This document shows positions 17,136-25,833 of a stretch of DNA of 64,000 nt, in pieces (positions within the stretch are counted from its first letter, which is position 1; each line of letters starts with the position of its first letter). The stretch comes from Leptolyngbya ohadii IS1. GTDB taxonomy: Bacteria > Cyanobacteriota > Cyanobacteriia > Elainellales > Elainellaceae. The notes beneath the pieces were generated by a model that had not been told where the DNA came from, did no database searches, and saw only the letters and a list, made by a program, of their open reading frames with translations. The DNA lies in contig NZ_NKFP01000006.1 in the NCBI RefSeq assembly GCF_002215035.1, positions 2,695,080 to 2,759,079 on the forward strand, read 5' to 3'. The position numbers were made by a program, and so were the translations under genes.

Positions 17136-17723
17136 CTAGACCAAAAGCAGTTGAATATCGCCCACGCAATCCTCTGCGCTGTAGATGCTATCGTTCTGAG
17201 GCTCGATAAATCGCAGTTTTTTATCAACTCCGATAAACCAGTTCACTGCATGGTAGCCTTCCAGCCAGTTGAAGTATCCCCAGACGATACCCACACATAG
17301 CCCAAAGCGGCTGGGTCCAATGTCATAGGCGTGGGCGCTCATCTCGCCTTTCAGCACATAGGCAAAATCATCGCAATCAAACCGTTCCTCTGTCCAGGTC
17401 CGTCGTTCCAGTTCACTCGCTTTCAGGATAAACTGCACCTCCTCCAGGGTGGGCAGATAGTAAAAAGCATCGCCATAGCGCATTCCTGGGTCGGCTGCCA
17501 GCTTGCCCACAAGCGATCGCTGCACAACTTCGCTGACATAGTATCCAGGAACAGCAACGCCTCTTGCCAGGGGAGCTTCTGCCTCGTGGGGAGCAATCGT
17601 CATCGATCGGGTTTGGCTATCCTGCCCCGCAGCAGCAATATCAGTAACCCCAGCAACTCGTCGTCCAACCAGTCTGCCGCGCATTAAGTTAGGCATTACT
17701 TCAGGCATTAATACAGAAGTCAT
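17136..17723 (-). CDS. Putative papain-like cysteine peptidase, MOA/agglutinin-C-like
   Basis: About 195 residues from the ATG at 17723 (a GTG at 17732 is the alternative). The C-terminal half has E-E-R-F-D-C-D-D-F-A-Y with Cys about residue 117, E-G-Y-H-A-V-N-W-F with His about 158, and L-R-F-I-E-P-Q-N with Glu about 174. Spacing and context recall the papain-like C-terminal domain of Marasmius oreades agglutinin and bacterial 'lectin MOA-related' proteins. There is no trefoil lectin domain, and no clear signal peptide. The N-terminal 60 residues are low in conserved features. Peptidase activity is inference from the Cys-His-Glu pattern. The gene upstream (17799) is on the same strand, 75 bp away. 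Confidence 0.6.
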   Translation of the reverse strand: MTSVLMPEVMPNLMRGRLVGRRVAGVTDIAAAGQDSQTRSMTIAPHEAEAPLARGVAVPGYYVSEVVQRSLVGKLAADPGMRYGDAFYYLPTLEEVQFILKASELERRTWTEERFDCDDFAYVLKGEMSAHAYDIGPSRFGLCVGIVWGYFNWLEGYHAVNWFIGVDKKLRFIEPQNDSIYSAEDCVGDIQLLLV

Positions 17724-17798
17724 AGGTTGCACCTGTTTCAGTTTGTTTTTAGATGTTCGCTGTATTTTGAATCTGATTAAATTTGTGAATTTGCAAAC

Positions 17799-18410
17799 CT
17801 AAAGCTGCCAGCCCAGTACCGATCGCATTTCGGCAACTTCCGGTTCGCGCAGCCAGTCCTGAATATGTTTTTCCGTGGCTTGACTGTCGTTTAAGCCCAG
17901 AATTTTCACGGCATAGAGCCGATTTCCTGTTCCAAAGTCGATCGTGGTTGCCTCCGTCCGGTAAGCGTTCGTTCCAGACACCGCCACTAAACCGTACTGC
18001 CGGAAGATTTGCTCAACGCGGTCGCGGTAAATTGGAAAGCTCGTCAGGTATTCCCGGAAGTTGTGCCCCTGAATATAAAAATCCCAGCTCAGGGTGGTGT
18101 CGCTCCAAGGTTTGGCATCGTCCGGCAACCGCAGCTTTTGCACCGGAGCAAGCTGGGGATAGAAGTACAGCAGCGAAATCTCAAATGCCTTGGCAACCAG
18201 AACATCACACCAGGACAACCGCTGGCGATCAGAGCGAGCAGTCTTTCCGTAACGCTGTTTTAGAGAATCTTTTGTGCCGCTATAGCTGATATAGCCGAGG
18301 GCGGAAGTCCAGTAATCGTAGGTGTTAATGGTCACACTTTCTGCCAGGGGAACGCCAGGAATCTCACCGGGAATTAAAACCCTGGGAAACTGAAGGAGGG
18401 TGGCTGTCAT
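17799..18410 (-). CDS. Hypothetical protein
   Basis: I do not recognise this 203-residue protein. It has no signal peptide or membrane helix. Sequence shows aromatic-rich central blocks (ISLLYFYPQLAPVQKLRLPDD-like and SWDFYIQGHNFREYLTSFP) and a C-terminal mixed region IDFGTGNRLYAVKILGLND. Two Cys-poor halves and normal codon use suggest a genuine cytosolic protein. It overlaps the upstream small frame by four bases (ATGA) and precedes the MOA-like peptidase by 75 bp, so the three may be one transcript. Confidence 0.6.
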   Translation of the reverse strand: MTATLLQFPRVLIPGEIPGVPLAESVTINTYDYWTSALGYISYSGTKDSLKQRYGKTARSDRQRLSWCDVLVAKAFEISLLYFYPQLAPVQKLRLPDDAKPWSDTTLSWDFYIQGHNFREYLTSFPIYRDRVEQIFRQYGLVAVSGTNAYRTEATTIDFGTGNRLYAVKILGLNDSQATEKHIQDWLREPEVAEMRSVLGWQL

Positions 18411-18595
18411 AAATGGTTTTTGCTACAGGTGATCGCAAGAATGGGGGGCTGAATCGAATCGGGCACTGCATTCGCACGGGTTGGCTTGGCTGCGGTGCTA
18501 TTCAATTCATCAACGGCGATCGGCTCATTTCCATTCAGCAACCCAGGAAAATTAAAAAATCCGTGCGGCTCCAGAATTCCTAGCAGCAATAGCAT
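18407..18595 (-). CDS. Small hypothetical protein, possible leader frame
   Basis: A 62-residue frame (MLLLLGILEPHGFFNFPG...) overlaps the next gene by ATGA, the usual sign of translational coupling. The start is hydrophobic but too short for a clear signal peptide. There is no recognised family. It could be spurious, since the coupling overlap alone is weak evidence. Confidence 0.3.
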   Translation of the reverse strand: MLLLLGILEPHGFFNFPGLLNGNEPIAVDELNSTAAKPTRANAVPDSIQPPILAITCSKNHL

Positions 18596-18607
18596 CGCCC
18601 GGAAACT

Positions 18608-18637
18608 AAAAATAAACCCCCCTTATGAAAGGAGGGC
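18608..18637 (-). terminator. Rho-independent terminator of the alpha-oxoamine synthase-like gene
   Basis: On the minus strand CCCTCC and GGGGGG pair around an 8-base loop and are followed by TTTATTTTT. It lies 30-60 bp after the stop at 18668. Confidence 0.75.
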
Positions 18638-18667
18638 TGGAAAAAATAGCCGGAGCTAGAGCACGTT

Positions 18668-19951
18668 CTAGGCGCTAATCGTCGTCTTATACAGCGAATC
18701 GCGCACTGAGGTCATTGCCGCCACCAGCTTATCCATCTCTTCGCGGGTGTGCAGCGCATTTGCCGTAATCCGCAGACGGGGCTTAGCGATAAACCAGATG
18801 GGCGACACCCAGATGCCATGCTCGTACATTAGCTGACGGGCAAAGTGCTTGGGATTGATGTCCGTCGGCAGAAGCACCGGAACCACGTTCGTTTCGCCGA
18901 TCGCCTCAAAGTCATGCTCTGCCAGGATTGCCCGCAAATAGCGGGTGTTTTCATGCAGACGCTTCACCAGGTCGGGGTCTTTGCGTACCTGCCGAATGCT
19001 TTCCAGCGCCGCAGCCGTGGTGGGGGCAGGCAGGGAAATGGTGCCGATCGAGGTGGGCGAGACGTTCAGCAGGGGCTTCAGTTCTGGGATGTGGCTGCTA
19101 ATGGCAGCTCCAGCGGAAGCGGCAAACTTGGAGAAGGTCGTCATGATCAGCGGATTCACACCCCGATCGATCGCGTCCTGAGGCAGAATGCCAAAATAGT
19201 CGTAAATGCCGCCGCCTTTCTCACCTAAAGCACCGCTGGCGTGAGCTTCATCCATCACCAGCACGCTGTCTTCGTAGTTGGCGAGGATATCGATCATTTC
19301 GGGCAGGGGCGCAATGTCGCCATCCATCGAAAACACCGCATCGGAGACGACCATAATCCGATCTTCTGGACGGGCATAGCGCTGAAGTTTGCGCGTCAGG
19401 TCTGCCATGTCGCAGTGGCGGTAAGCCCGCACCCGGACTCTGGGACTGTGTCCAAACATTTTGCCCGATCGGGTTCCGGCATTTGCCACAGCAGAGACAA
19501 TACAGCCGTGGTTGAGAACGTCCGTTAAAATCAGGGTTTCGCGGGTGTGCTTGAATCCGGGAACCGGAATTGCCAGATGACAGAAGGCATCCATCAGTGC
19601 CTGCATTGCCATCCATGCATTCAAAAATAGCTGCGTGTGGGGCAGATGCTTAAAGGCAGAAATTTCGTCTTCGAGCTGGCGATGCAAATCAATCCGACCG
19701 CTCAGCACCGAGCAGGAACTATTCGACGTGCCATACTGCACAATGGCATCGATCGCTGCCTGCTGTACGGCTTTGTTTTGCACCAGTCCCAGCACATCGT
19801 TTGTACAAAAGGTGAGAACCGTGCGGCGGATGCCCGTTGCCGTCTCTTCGATCTCCACTAGATTGCCCGCTTTACTGCCGTGGCAGATGTACTCGTCGGG
19901 ATCTAGTCCACTTTCATACCAGCGTTGAACGTATTCCTTAACAACTTGCAC
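18668..19951 (-). CDS. Alpha-oxoamine synthase-like PLP enzyme (AONS/KBL/SPT family)
   Basis: A 427-residue fold-type I PLP enzyme with a GTG start at 19951 behind a strong GGGGAG site. It has the family landmarks: FCTNDVLGL near the N-terminus, GTSNSSCSVLSGRIDLHRQLE, the Asp and His of VMDEAHASGALGEKGGG, and the PLP lysine in TTFSKFAASAGAAIS, then LRITANALHTREEMDKL at the end. The family condenses an amino acid with an acyl-CoA (8-amino-7-oxononanoate, 2-amino-3-ketobutyrate, 3-ketosphinganine, 5-aminolevulinate). It differs from plain BioF in the N-terminal 45 residues (YVQRWYESGLDPDEY) and an extended central loop, so the substrate is open. It is followed by its own terminator. Confidence 0.85.
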   Translation of the reverse strand: MQVVKEYVQRWYESGLDPDEYICHGSKAGNLVEIEETATGIRRTVLTFCTNDVLGLVQNKAVQQAAIDAIVQYGTSNSSCSVLSGRIDLHRQLEDEISAFKHLPHTQLFLNAWMAMQALMDAFCHLAIPVPGFKHTRETLILTDVLNHGCIVSAVANAGTRSGKMFGHSPRVRVRAYRHCDMADLTRKLQRYARPEDRIMVVSDAVFSMDGDIAPLPEMIDILANYEDSVLVMDEAHASGALGEKGGGIYDYFGILPQDAIDRGVNPLIMTTFSKFAASAGAAISSHIPELKPLLNVSPTSIGTISLPAPTTAAALESIRQVRKDPDLVKRLHENTRYLRAILAEHDFEAIGETNVVPVLLPTDINPKHFARQLMYEHGIWVSPIWFIAKPRLRITANALHTREEMDKLVAAMTSVRDSLYKTTISA

Positions 19952-20296
19952 AGTTAACTCCCCTCACCTCAATTTCGTTGTTGTGAATGAATGTCCTTGA
20001 GTTCAGACAAGACCCGTTGAATGAAGCCTGTTTGAACTCGATCGAACTCTTTTGTTTGCAGTTCAACCCTGGCGGAAAGCGGGATTGATTGACTCATAAT
20101 ACTGATTACTCGTCCTTGACCGATCGACTGATCGAAAAGTTGCGGCTACCCGTCCCCCTATGCCTGAATGTGACAATCTTTCGCTTAAGAAAAGTTTATA
20201 GTCCAGGGTGCCACTAATCAAACGTTTTTGGCAGGGCATTTGGTACAGTTGCAGGACAGGCACAGCTAACTGAAGTACGCCTGAAATCAAGCATTG
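19952..20296. other. Spacer of about 345 bp
   Basis: Region between the Rieske oxygenase stop and the start of the PLP enzyme. It must hold the promoter of the latter. No gene, RNA or strong repeat is visible. Confidence 0.4.
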
Positions 20297-21460
20297 CTAA
20301 AGCGTGGGAACAGCTTGTTCTGCGGAGGCAGTATGGGCTTCTACAGCAAGGCTACCCGTGGCAGATTCCGAAGATCTATCCTCAGGAGAAGATTGATCGG
20401 GCAATGCATCAGATTGTTGCATAAATTGCTCATATTGCCGGACGATCACCCGCTGGAGGGCGATAATTGCTGGATTAATCTCCACGTAGCGACGCTTGGA
20501 GTTCAGCCCATAGTTGCGCTGCTCGCTTTCCATCATTTCCACGTCCTGTTCTAGAAAACGCATAAACAGGAACTTCCGCACCAGCGGTACAGCCACGGGC
20601 TTGACCGATCGCAAGAGCCACTTGGGCAGTCTCACCAGCGGTAAGCAGAGCATAGAAAACGATCGCGTTTCCGTCGGGCTGACGGGCAACCGCATCAGAT
20701 AGAGGGAGGACACCCCTTCCATCGTGCTGTGGTAGTGGGGATAGTGATATTCGATCGTCACAATTCGCTGGGTCACGCCATTGCTGTCGGCGCTAAGTCC
20801 CAAAAACTTGGATAGAAAGCCCCGGTACGAGACGCGATACTGTGCTTCGATCGATCCTTCCGCTTCGCGCAGTTTCAGCAGCACCGGGTCAAACCAGCCC
20901 TGCAAGTTACGGTGAAGGAAACCGTGGAACACATCCATCGTGTTTTCGTTGCAGATCGAGAAGTGCGCCTGGAAACGCCCCGTAATTGGAATAATTAGAC
21001 AGTTGGGGTCATCGTATTCGGGCACTTCGGGCAGCGATCGTTCCTGTGCCAGGGCTGGATCGCCGGGAAAGACCCAGACGATGCCGTATCTCTCCTGTGC
21101 GGGATAGCTGCGTGCCTGGGCGCAGGGCAATTTTTGACCTTTTGGCAGGTAGGGAATGTTGACACACTGTCCTTGCGGGTCAAACTCCCATCCGTGGTAG
21201 GGGCAGACCAGTCGATCGCCCGTCACCTCGCCCTGATGTAGCTCCACGCCCTTGTGTGGACAGGCATCCTCCAGCGCATAAACCCGACCGACCGCATCCC
21301 GATAGACCGCGATCGGCTGCTGCCAGACCTTCACCGGAATCACCTGATTTGCCTTTAGCTCATATGACCAGGCAATTGGATACCAGTGGTTTGGGTTAAT
21401 CCCGACCTCGCGAATTTTATTCTGAACCGTCTGACCTTTAAGCGTTGTCGCCAGTTCCAT
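20297..21460 (-). CDS. Rieske non-heme iron oxygenase (PAO/Tic55-like)
   Basis: 387 residues. The N-terminal Rieske domain binds a 2Fe-2S cluster through CPHKGVELHQGE (C-x-H) and CPYHGWEFD (C-x2-H). The catalytic domain has the mononuclear-iron motif NENTMDVFHGFLHR (N, D, two His). The C-terminal part is rich in aromatic residues and has a hydrophobic stretch (PVAVPLVRKFLFMRFLEQD), then a low-complexity Ser/Ala/Glu tail. The organisation matches the PAO/Tic55/choline-monooxygenase-like group found in cyanobacteria and plastids, which act on ring compounds such as pheophorbide; the substrate here is unknown. It is a single gene divergent from the GH3 gene. Confidence 0.88.
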   Translation of the reverse strand: MELATTLKGQTVQNKIREVGINPNHWYPIAWSYELKANQVIPVKVWQQPIAVYRDAVGRVYALEDACPHKGVELHQGEVTGDRLVCPYHGWEFDPQGQCVNIPYLPKGQKLPCAQARSYPAQERYGIVWVFPGDPALAQERSLPEVPEYDDPNCLIIPITGRFQAHFSICNENTMDVFHGFLHRNLQGWFDPVLLKLREAEGSIEAQYRVSYRGFLSKFLGLSADSNGVTQRIVTIEYHYPHYHSTMEGVSSLYLMRLPVSPTETRSFSMLCLPLVRLPKWLLRSVKPVAVPLVRKFLFMRFLEQDVEMMESEQRNYGLNSKRRYVEINPAIIALQRVIVRQYEQFMQQSDALPDQSSPEDRSSESATGSLAVEAHTASAEQAVPTL

Positions 21461-21836
21461 GCGCGTAACCTACATGAGCAACAGGGGGAACCCTTCGGAT
21501 GGATTGTGAACTATTTTGACAGAGGATGCAAGTCATCATCCAAGTCATCATCCCCCAGGTCATGTGACGATCGGATGAGCGGACAGGTTTCTAAAGAACG
21601 CAACTCAATGGGAATTTTCTCGTTCTAGAGAGTTGGCGGGCGTTTTTCCAGAATCCGTCAGTGCCTCGTAGTACGGGATTTTAGGGGTTTACCGCTGAGG
21701 CGATCGAGGGTCTAAGCCCCGGATTGTTTCCCTATTTTCTAACTGTGACGCTTCACGTTCAGGACTGCCTGACAGCCTCAGCCCATGTCAATGAGTGTCA
21801 TGATTGGATCTGGTTTAGGATGACCAACGACTCAAT
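21461..21836. other. Divergent intergenic region of about 375 bp
   Basis: Shared upstream region of the Rieske oxygenase (minus) and the GH3 gene (plus). CAAGTCATCATC occurs twice in tandem at about 21533-21556. Promoters of both genes must lie here; none could be assigned with confidence. Confidence 0.4.
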
Positions 21837-23531
21837 ATGAACTCTCTCGTTTTGCCCTTCCTTAAAGCCTACGGTGCATTTGCGAAAAACAATCTGGTGC
21901 GTCTGGCACGAGATCCGATCGCCGCTCAAGACATCTATTTACAGACGCTTCTGCGGAGGCAGCGGGGAACCGAACTGGGGCAGAAGTTTGGACTGGGAGA
22001 GGTTCAGACGATCGATCAGTTTCGGGAACAGGTGCCCATCTGGTCTTACGAGGACTATGAGCCGTTTATGCAGCGCATTGCGAACGGAGAGTCGAATGTA
22101 CTGACGGCTGATCCGGTTGTGTACCTTAATCTGACGAGCGGCACCACGGGCAAACAAAAAATGATTCCCGTGACAAAGCGATTTCAGCGATCGCTGGGAC
22201 AGGCAAACGCGGCGAGTTTTGGCTTTATTTTTGACGCGATTGAGCAGCGGCGGAAGCAGGGCAAACCTCCGGTGCATTTTGGTAGGCTGCTCTCTACCAA
22301 CTCTGTGAAGCTTCAGGGACACACCCCCGCCGGGATTCCCTATGGTCCCGTCACCGTGGGCAGCTTCCGGATGAATCGCCGACTTTGCGAGATATCATTT
22401 GCTCAGCCGTTTGCCGCAATGGAAATCGGAGAGAGCCTCAGCCGTCACTATGCCTGCATTCTGTTTGCGCTGGCGAATCCTCATGTGCGGGGAATGTCGT
22501 CTAATTTTCCCATGTCGATCCTGCGAACCTGCGGCATTTTGGAGGAGTACGGTGAGCAGATGATCGAGGATATCGATCGGGGGACGATTGCGCCCTGGCT
22601 GAACCTTGACCCGAAAATTCGCGCAAATTTAGAGCAACGCTGGCGATCGAATCCCCGACGGGCAGCGGAACTGCGATCGATCCTGAAGGCGGAGGGCAGA
22701 TTAACGCCCAAGACAGTCTGGTCAGAGTTATCGTTTATTGGCACATCGCGAGGCGGCACGTCGGACTTTTACTTTGAGCGATTCCCGCAATACTTTGGCA
22801 ATACACCTGTGTTTGGCGGCGTGTATGGGACGGCAGAAGGCACCTTTGCGATCTACACCGAGTTCGATCGAGATGCGGCAGTGCTGGCACTGGAGAGCGG
22901 CTTTTATGAATTCATTCCCTCCGACCAGTGGGATGTAGCGGAACCCAGGACTCTGCTGGCATCGGAGTTGAAACAGGGCGAACATTACCGAATTCTTGTC
23001 ACCACCTACAGCGGTGTGTATCGCTACGACATTGGCGATGTGATTCAGGTCGTGGGCTTCCTGGAAAATACGCCCCTGATCATCTTCCGGCATCGGCGCG
23101 GCGGACTGCTTTCCTCCACCACCGAGAAAACCACGGAATTCCATCTGGCGCAAACGCTGCAAGTGCTTCAGCAGGAATTTGGGCTGACCCTGAACGATTT
23201 CTGCGTCACCCTCTCCGATCGCGAATTTCCGGCACGCTATTTGCTCAATATCGAACTGGCTCCGGGGCAAGCACTATCCCAACCCCAGGCATTTTTGCAT
23301 CGGTTCGATCGCCTGCTGGGGGAGTTTAACAATCCCTACGCCACGGTGCGATCGGCTGAAGTTCCACCCCCGTTTCTGCGGATTTTGGCTCCCGGCAGTT
23401 TTGATATCGTCAAGCAGCGGCAGATCCTTCGCGGCGCATCGGATACCACGTTAAAGGTGCCCCACCTGAGTGAAGATCGGCAGTTTTTAGCGGATCTGGA
23501 AGTCCGGGAAGAAATCAAATGGGAGGCATAA
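21837..23531 (+). CDS. GH3-family acyl-adenylating enzyme
   Basis: A 564-residue protein of the GH3 family (ANL superfamily). The ATP/AMP motifs are visible: LTSGTTGKQKMIPVT (motif 1), GVYGTAEGTFAIYTE (motif 2) and YSGVYRYDIGDVIQVVGF (motif 3), with RHRRGGLLSSTTEKTTE near the hinge. Plant GH3 enzymes join amino acids to acyl hormones; bacterial members are found with other biosynthetic genes, and their substrates are mostly unknown. The ATG at 21837 is taken because MNSLVLPFLKAYGAFAK matches the family start. It converges with the JmjC gene with only 5 bp between stop codons. Confidence 0.9.
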   Translation: MNSLVLPFLKAYGAFAKNNLVRLARDPIAAQDIYLQTLLRRQRGTELGQKFGLGEVQTIDQFREQVPIWSYEDYEPFMQRIANGESNVLTADPVVYLNLTSGTTGKQKMIPVTKRFQRSLGQANAASFGFIFDAIEQRRKQGKPPVHFGRLLSTNSVKLQGHTPAGIPYGPVTVGSFRMNRRLCEISFAQPFAAMEIGESLSRHYACILFALANPHVRGMSSNFPMSILRTCGILEEYGEQMIEDIDRGTIAPWLNLDPKIRANLEQRWRSNPRRAAELRSILKAEGRLTPKTVWSELSFIGTSRGGTSDFYFERFPQYFGNTPVFGGVYGTAEGTFAIYTEFDRDAAVLALESGFYEFIPSDQWDVAEPRTLLASELKQGEHYRILVTTYSGVYRYDIGDVIQVVGFLENTPLIIFRHRRGGLLSSTTEKTTEFHLAQTLQVLQQEFGLTLNDFCVTLSDREFPARYLLNIELAPGQALSQPQAFLHRFDRLLGEFNNPYATVRSAEVPPPFLRILAPGSFDIVKQRQILRGASDTTLKVPHLSEDRQFLADLEVREEIKWEA

Positions 23532-23536
23532 CGTTC

Positions 23537-24514
23537 TTAAAGCATCTGTAGAATTTGTCGAATCCGCTGTTTGCGATCGGGTTGAAACAGAGCCACAGCC
23601 AAGCTGCCGATCGTATGAGGGATGGCACACAGTGAGCCGAGGTAGCCGCGCCAGCGTCCCCAAAAGAAAACGGCGCGTGGGGTGGGATAAACTCGCCAGA
23701 ACCGATTCAGCGAACAGACCATTTCCCCGTCCAGGGCAGAAACTTCGTGCCACCACCCGGCAGGGATATAAAGCAATTCCCCTGGATGCAAAATCACTTC
23801 AACCCTGTGTTGCATTGCCGCTTTCAGTTTGGGAAATGCTGCGTAATCGGGACGATCGGGATAGACCTGACTAAACCACGATCGTAGTTTCAATCCATGC
23901 CACAGATGCACATAAAACGGAAAGGGATACAGGTTGCTGGTTTGCGATCGCGGAAACAACACCACCCGCTTAGAGCCATGAAGCTGAATCAGCGTCCCAT
24001 CCATCACGTCATAGTGCAGCGACTCGACATGCCCCCCCGGACCCGCCCAGAGGTTAATCGTGCTGGCAGGCTGGGTAAAGCCAATTTGTTCCATTGCCGC
24101 TTTGTAATCTGCGATCGCTTCCGTGTCGATCAGGGGTGTCTTGTGAATCGGGCATTTTGCCAGATAAATGTCCTGCATCTGTGCCTCGCCGCTTCGCAGT
24201 AGTTCTGCGTATTTCACAAACGATTTGGTTTGAGGTGCAACCCCGCTGCCGATACTCGTCCACTGGCGTTTGTCCTGCTGATATCGCGCCTTACCGTAAT
24301 AGCGCAGCACAAATTCCTGGTTGCCCAATAAATCAGAGAGATAATCTAAATTCCAGTCTGTATTGGGCTGAAAAATTCCCGTTAAAACAACTGGAATACC
24401 TGATTTTTTGTACTCCCGAAAAAACCAATCGGCGGTGAGATTGGCAATATTAATTCTGGCGATCGAGTGATGAGTTTGAGAAGTATCAACAGGTGAAATT
24501 GGATTCGCAGTCAT
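23537..24514 (-). CDS. JmjC/cupin-like Fe(II)/2-oxoglutarate oxygenase
   Basis: 325 residues. The metal-binding residues of a JmjC-type cupin are seen as LHYDVMDG (H-x-D) and IPAGWWHEV (distal His), with the co-substrate Lys region GSKRVVLFP between them. The first 40 residues and the last 60 are outside the core. Such proteins hydroxylate protein side chains or small molecules; in cyanobacteria the target is not known. It converges with the GH3 gene and is not in an operon with other genes on the minus strand. Confidence 0.88.
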   Translation of the reverse strand: MTANPISPVDTSQTHHSIARINIANLTADWFFREYKKSGIPVVLTGIFQPNTDWNLDYLSDLLGNQEFVLRYYGKARYQQDKRQWTSIGSGVAPQTKSFVKYAELLRSGEAQMQDIYLAKCPIHKTPLIDTEAIADYKAAMEQIGFTQPASTINLWAGPGGHVESLHYDVMDGTLIQLHGSKRVVLFPRSQTSNLYPFPFYVHLWHGLKLRSWFSQVYPDRPDYAAFPKLKAAMQHRVEVILHPGELLYIPAGWWHEVSALDGEMVCSLNRFWRVYPTPRAVFFWGRWRGYLGSLCAIPHTIGSLAVALFQPDRKQRIRQILQML

Positions 24515-24597
24515 GGGAAAACACGACGGGAATGAATGTCAGTAGCGCACCGTTCATCGTTACTCTTACTCCTGATGTTTGCTCCCGATCAATGCCC

Positions 24598-25734
24598 TTA
24601 TTTTTCTACCACAGCCTGATCCAATGCCTGTGTCAGGTCAGCCACTAAATCCTCTGGACTTTCTAAGCCGATCGACAATCGCAGCAAATTTTCTGGGGTT
24701 TGGGTTCCTTCCCCTTCGATCGAGGCACGATGTTCAATCAAGCTTTCAACCCCTCCGAGACTGGTGGCACGGGTAAAAAGTTTCACGCCTGCCGTTACCG
24801 CAAATGCTGCTTCTCTGCCGCCCTTGATCTGGATCGACATCATGCCGCCAAAGTCTTTCATCTGTTTTGCGGCGATCGCGTGTCCTGGATGATCCGGCAA
24901 CCCTGGATAGTGAACTGCCTCCACTGCTGGATGGTTAACCAGCGCCGATGCCAGCTTCAGGGCGTTTGCCGAATGTCCCCGCATCCGATAGGGCAGGGTC
25001 TGAATTCCCCGCAGCACCAGCCAGCAGTCAAACGGAGCCGCCACCGCTCCCCCTGCAATTTGAATCTGGCGAATTCGCTGAAATCGATCGTCCTCCACTT
25101 TCGCGATAACTACACCTCCCAGCACATCGCTATGTCCGCCCAGATACTTCGTCGTGGAATGAACCACCAGATCCGCCCCCTGCTCGAACGGTCGCTGAAG
25201 CACGGGAGAAGCCCAGGTATTGTCACAGGCGCAAATTGCGTTATTTTGATGGGCGATCGTCGCTACTGCCGCAAGGTCGGTAATTCGCAGCATTGGATTC
25301 GAGGGCGTTTCTGTCCAGATCAGCTTTGTGTTGGGGCAAACTGCCTGCTCCACCTGCCCCAGATCCGTCAGATCTATAAAGGAAACCTCTAAGCCCCAGG
25401 GCATCATCACGTTTTTCAGCAGTGCCGTCGTCCCCGAATAGGCATCCAGCGGCGCAATCACATGATCCCCCGGTGAGAGAGCTTGAAATACGCTCATCGT
25501 TGCCGCCGACCCGGAGGAAAACGCTGCCGCCGCTTCTCCCCCCTCCAATTGAGTCAGACAGTCCTCCAGCATTTCCCGATTCGGGCTTGCCATGCGAGTG
25601 TAGAGGAATCCCTGCGGATAGCTGCCGTCCGGCTCCCGTTCAAACGTCGTGGACAGATAGAGCGGTGCTGTGACAGATTTGGTGGTGGGATCGATCGATC
25701 GACCCGCATGAATCGCAAGGGTTTCGATGTTCAT
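24598..25734 (-). CDS. Cys/Met metabolism PLP enzyme (cystathionine gamma-synthase type)
   Basis: About 378 residues from the ATG at 25734; an in-frame TTG at 25758 would add eight. Features of the family are FSSGSAATMSVFQALSPGDH, TETPSNPMLRITD, DNTWASPVLQRP and the PLP lysine in VHSTTKYLGGHSDV, then SLGGVESLIEHRAS and R-L-S-I-G-L-E. This is the transsulfuration enzyme family; gamma-synthase, gamma-lyase and beta-lyase cannot be separated safely by eye, though the YTRMASPNREMLE and EHRAS forms favour gamma-synthase or lyase. No other sulfur genes are beside it. Confidence 0.9.
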   Translation of the reverse strand: MNIETLAIHAGRSIDPTTKSVTAPLYLSTTFEREPDGSYPQGFLYTRMASPNREMLEDCLTQLEGGEAAAAFSSGSAATMSVFQALSPGDHVIAPLDAYSGTTALLKNVMMPWGLEVSFIDLTDLGQVEQAVCPNTKLIWTETPSNPMLRITDLAAVATIAHQNNAICACDNTWASPVLQRPFEQGADLVVHSTTKYLGGHSDVLGGVVIAKVEDDRFQRIRQIQIAGGAVAAPFDCWLVLRGIQTLPYRMRGHSANALKLASALVNHPAVEAVHYPGLPDHPGHAIAAKQMKDFGGMMSIQIKGGREAAFAVTAGVKLFTRATSLGGVESLIEHRASIEGEGTQTPENLLRLSIGLESPEDLVADLTQALDQAVVEK

Positions 25735-25833
25735 AGGATGGGTGGTGAGGATGGACAATGGAACTCAAACCGTCTCCAAAGCTTTTAGCCTAGCGCGAAT
25801 CCCCTGCCCAGAACTTCCCCCTCCTCGTCGCCT

